Part shown: positions 6,453-8,177 of the stretch, piece by piece | Position numbering within the stretch: the stretch's first letter is position 1 | How the letters are laid out: every line of letters starts with the position of its first letter | Assembly (NCBI GenBank): GCA_022545625.1 | Contig: JACZQS010000090.1 | Span: 1-8,177 of the forward strand | Reading direction: 5' to 3' | DNA from: Pseudomonadota bacterium | Lineage (GTDB): Bacteria > Pseudomonadota > Gammaproteobacteria > GCA-001735895 | DNA length: 8,177 bases | Program-made: the position numbers and the translations under genes | Notes under the pieces: generated by a model | Databases searched by the model: none | Seen by the model: only the letters and a program-made list of their open reading frames with translations | Told to the model about the DNA's origin: nothing

Positions 6453-6484
6453 CGGTTCCCTGTAGAAGCTTTGCGGGTCCCTGT
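6453..6484. repeat. Pair of 11-base direct repeats 21 bases apart
   Basis: CGGTTCCCTGT (6453-6463) and CGGGTCCCTGT (6474-6484) agree at 10 of 11 positions and recur with a 21-base period. Two helical turns of spacing suggests tandem binding sites for a regulator on one DNA face. No known regulator consensus was recognised. Confidence 0.35.
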
Positions 6485-6501
6485 CAGTCGTCAGACAATG
6501 G

Positions 6502-6568
6502 CCTGGCTTTGAATATAATTCATTAATTTACAATAAGTTATATAATATAATTTAAACCTGAAGCCAGG
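6502..6568. repeat. 8-bp inverted repeat flanking a very AT-rich 51-base core
   Basis: CCTGGCTT (6502-6509) is the exact reverse complement of AAGCCAGG (6561-6568). The 51 bases between are almost all A/T and include both TATAAT hexamers and a TAA that ends the minus-strand open frame. It could be a long-loop hairpin, a terminator-like structure or end repeats of a decayed tiny element; no target-site duplication was seen. Confidence 0.3.
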
Positions 6569-6792
6569 GTGCCAGCAATCACCAGGGTTAAAATTATACT
6601 AATACCAATAATCATCTCTAATATCTTATTTAAATAGACCAATAGATTAGATTTTTTTAATTTCAGGTCGATATCAGCGTGGAAATCTAACCTTTTTAAA
6701 CCAATTCGTAGGCACTCGGAACAATCCCTGCGGGTCTTGCTAACGATAGAATTAAGGGTAATAAAAATAGCATTATTGTTATCGACATAGTG
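6538..6792 (-). other. 84-codon open frame without a normal start, possible small membrane protein or remnant
   Basis: Between TAA 6793-6795 and TAA 6538-6540 one minus-strand frame stays open for 84 codons in AT-rich DNA. The conceptual peptide looks structured: a polar, basic N-part with a C-x-x-C (DCSEC, codons 23-27) and LRIGLKRLDFHADIDLKLKK, then one hydrophobic segment from codon 59 (EMIIGISIILTLVIAGTLASG). There is no ATG until codon 60, and no GTG or TTG before codon 51. An ATG at 6788 sits just off frame; a two-base deletion or one-base insertion after it would give a protein starting M-D-N-N-N. As read, that ATG gives a separate 30-residue hydrophobic peptide (6696-6788). I do not recognise a family. 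It may be a gene broken near its start, a gene with a rare start codon, or chance. Confidence 0.25.
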
Positions 6793-6859
6793 TTATTCTC
6801 GCTCAAATTCCTGATTTATACTATCTAGCAACCTCTGTAATCGACGTGGATGAGAACCG

Positions 6860-8005
6860 GTGACTGAACCAGCTATGCCAGATAAAGGCGATGACCCGAC
6901 TGAATTTCGCTTTTTCGACAACCGCCAGAAATACCTGCTTTTTGTCAACACCTGTTCTGAAAAATGGGTAATCGGAGAGCGTGTTTCGCGCGAGCTTAAA
7001 AACGTGATCCCGACCCCGCCGTCGATTCGTATTTTCGACGCGGGCATAGGTGACGGTACGGTTCTATCACGCGTATGGCGCGCGATGCACCATCGTTTTC
7101 CGACCATGCCATTTTCAATTCACGGTAAGGAGGTCAGCCTCGAAGATGTGCGCCTGACTCTCGACAAGCTACCCGATCGCCTGTACGAACATCCCGCTAG
7201 CGTCGTGGTATTGACCAATCTCTACTACGGCGAGGCGCCCTGGTTAACACCGCGTTCACCCCAGGCGGCGAAAAATTTGGTATGGGAAGAGGTCGCTCTG
7301 CAAGGTAATAGCTCACATGAGTTCGAACAACAGATTGTCGGCCTGCAGGACTTTCTTTCTGAAAATTGGCAGGCGAGTGCAGGCAAACACGGCAATCCAG
7401 TCTATGAACGGCCAGTAGCCCTCATATTATACCGCGACGACCACCGATTTCTGCTCGACTCGGCAATCCCGAAACGCGAGTCACCGAAAGCGGATTTCGA
7501 TTTGATCATTGCCTCGCAACCCTACCGAGCAATCGCATCAGCCGAATCCAAGGCGCAGAATGTGATTACACCGTTGACGCGAGCGCTGGCGCCAGGCGGT
7601 CGATTAATTGGAATTCACTCGGTAGGCAAGGATCCGGGGATGGAAATTGTCGATGCTGTCTGGCCCGGGGAAAATCCGTTTACGGTCAGTCGCCACGAAA
7701 TTCTGGAAGCAGTAAAATTACAGCTAGGCGACGAAGCTGGCAATTATCAGTTTTCTGCAGGCAAGAATATCGATTCGCTATTCAATTACGAGATGCATAC
7801 ACTGCCGAACGAAATTGGCAACTCAATCGGTACCTCGACATTACTCGCTGCCTGGAATGCGGCAACCTACGTTGCCCAGGTCGAGGATGACAGGCTGGAA
7901 GCCGCGATGCGCGAAGATAGTTACATTTCTGCCACCCGCGATGTATTAAAAAAGCGTGGAGGTCTGTGGTTTCAAAACGAGTCGTATACCATTATACGAA
8001 AGTAG
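6860..8005 (+). CDS. Class I SAM-dependent methyltransferase of unknown substrate
   Basis: This 381-residue protein has no signal peptide or membrane segment and is presumably cytoplasmic. The Rossmann-type SAM-binding motif I is IFDAGIGDG (58-66), followed by a likely acidic ribose contact in HGKEVSLEDV (E91), a motif IV region FDLIIASQPYRA (213-224) and the strand LAPGGRLIGIHS (243-254). Between motifs II and IV lies an unusually long stretch (about 120-210) with aromatic and charged residues, YYGEAPWL and ALILYRDDHRF. It may form a substrate lid or partner surface, and total length exceeds a minimal 200-250-residue methyltransferase. The GTG start at 6860 follows an in-frame TGA (6851) with weak GGATGAG at 6848-6854; an ATG at 6875 is an equally reasonable start. 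It is divergent from the transporter and 59 bases ahead of the next gene, so co-expression with that reductase is likely. I do not recognise a named family. Confidence 0.78.
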   Translation: MTEPAMPDKGDDPTEFRFFDNRQKYLLFVNTCSEKWVIGERVSRELKNVIPTPPSIRIFDAGIGDGTVLSRVWRAMHHRFPTMPFSIHGKEVSLEDVRLTLDKLPDRLYEHPASVVVLTNLYYGEAPWLTPRSPQAAKNLVWEEVALQGNSSHEFEQQIVGLQDFLSENWQASAGKHGNPVYERPVALILYRDDHRFLLDSAIPKRESPKADFDLIIASQPYRAIASAESKAQNVITPLTRALAPGGRLIGIHSVGKDPGMEIVDAVWPGENPFTVSRHEILEAVKLQLGDEAGNYQFSAGKNIDSLFNYEMHTLPNEIGNSIGTSTLLAAWNAATYVAQVEDDRLEAAMREDSYISATRDVLKKRGGLWFQNESYTIIRK

Positions 8006-8064
8006 TCAGAGAAGGTATGACAGGTCAGATCTTCCTTAAATTAATAACCAGCAGGTACGACTAG

Positions 8065-8177
8065 ATGAAGGCGATTACATTAAGCGATTTTGGTGGCTCT
8101 GATATGATGCGATTCACTGAAGTGGAATCCCCCGCTCCCGGAGACAGCCATGTGTTGATCCGGGTCAGGGCAACCTC
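8065..8177 (+). CDS. MDR-superfamily quinone oxidoreductase/zinc-type alcohol dehydrogenase, 5' part only
   Basis: The first 37 codons are present before the window ends. MKAITLSDFGG followed by a V-E-S-P-A-P-G-D-S-H-V-L-I-R-V-R-A-T run is the typical GroES-like N-terminus of NAD(P)H:quinone oxidoreductases (M-K-A-x-x-x-x-x-F-G-G then P-x-P-x-x-x-x-V-L-V-R-V). Members reduce quinones, enones or carbonyls with NADPH; zinc-dependent alcohol dehydrogenases share this part, and the visible segment cannot separate them. The ATG at 8065 has AGGT (8053-8056) at an 8-base spacer. It follows the methyltransferase stop by 59 bases on the same strand with no terminator visible, which suggests a shared transcript. 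Confidence 0.82.
   Translation, partial: MKAITLSDFGGSDMMRFTEVESPAPGDSHVLIRVRAT

Larger units (their letters stand above)
6148..6859. other. AT-rich divergent intergenic region, 712 bases
   Basis: This is the long gap between proX (leftward) and the methyltransferase gene (rightward), visibly richer in A/T than the coding DNA around it. Besides the sites listed separately it holds a 12-base perfect palindrome TAGCTGCAGCTA (6338-6349), a 7-bp dyad TTGAATT/AATTCAA (6290-6296/6312-6318), two GAATTC sites three bases apart (6311-6325), an imperfect palindrome TGTCAGTCGTCAGACA (6482-6497), and two overlapping TATAAT hexamers on the plus strand (6541-6551) without a well-spaced -35. It probably contains promoters for both flanking genes. 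No RNA gene was recognised. Confidence 0.6.

Noticed and set aside
6416..6526. 36-codon plus-strand frame beginning MLRLNDVPVF
   Set aside because: It has no ribosome site and no recognisable domain, and it runs through the direct repeats and one arm of an inverted repeat; most likely chance.
6793..7107. 104-codon minus-strand frame running into the intergenic region in the same frame as the 84-codon frame
   Set aside because: Most of it is antisense to the methyltransferase gene, whose motif I lies there; the shared frame is interesting, but a TAA separates them and no domain is visible.
1..8177. CRISPR array, tRNA, transposase or prophage signals
   Set aside because: No regularly spaced repeats, cloverleaf or CCA-type patterns, or transposase/integrase motifs were seen; GAATTC and GC palindromes are short and isolated.

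Overview
The window looks like a chromosomal segment of a Gram-negative bacterium, most likely a Pseudomonadota (gamma- or alphaproteobacterium) from a marine or saline setting. The evidence is a periplasmic binding protein with a Sec signal peptide and no lipobox, a ProV/ProW/ProX-type compatible-solute importer, universal stress proteins beside it, and short palindromic intergenic repeats of the kind scattered through proteobacterial genomes. Coding DNA has moderate GC; the 6148-6859 intergenic region is clearly AT-rich. I cannot name a genus.

Layout. Positions 1-533 (+) hold the 3' end of a folate-dependent aminomethyltransferase (GcvT-like) gene. Positions 534-770 hold degenerate palindromic repeats at a convergent junction. 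Positions 771-6147 (-) form one likely expression block, read from the right: periplasmic binding protein (6147-5203), a 242-nt gap with two hairpins, ATPase (4960-3854), a double-length permease (3849-1777), then two paralogous single-domain universal stress proteins (1724-1266 and 1214-771). Positions 6148-6859 are a long AT-rich divergent region with dyads, direct repeats, candidate promoter signals and a puzzling 84-codon open frame on the minus strand. Positions 6860-8005 (+) encode an unassigned SAM-dependent methyltransferase, followed by the first 37 codons of a quinone-oxidoreductase-type MDR protein (8065 to the window end).

How the genes may work together. The binding protein captures glycine betaine or a similar quaternary amine. 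The permease is one chain with two homologous halves, so it can supply both membrane halves of the channel. The ATPase, with a shortened CBS tail, drives uptake and may sense ionic strength. The two ATP-binding-type stress proteins directly downstream recall the TeaD protein of the Halomonas ectoine transporter operon and could modulate uptake; this is inference. The GcvT-like enzyme points to one-carbon or methylamine metabolism nearby but is on the opposite strand and not in the operon.

I see no CRISPR array, prophage, insertion sequence, rRNA or tRNA. The genes are mostly recognisable families. The least explained items are the double permease linked to paired stress proteins, the proX leader and proX-proV hairpins, the AT-rich region with its open frame, and the unassigned methyltransferase.
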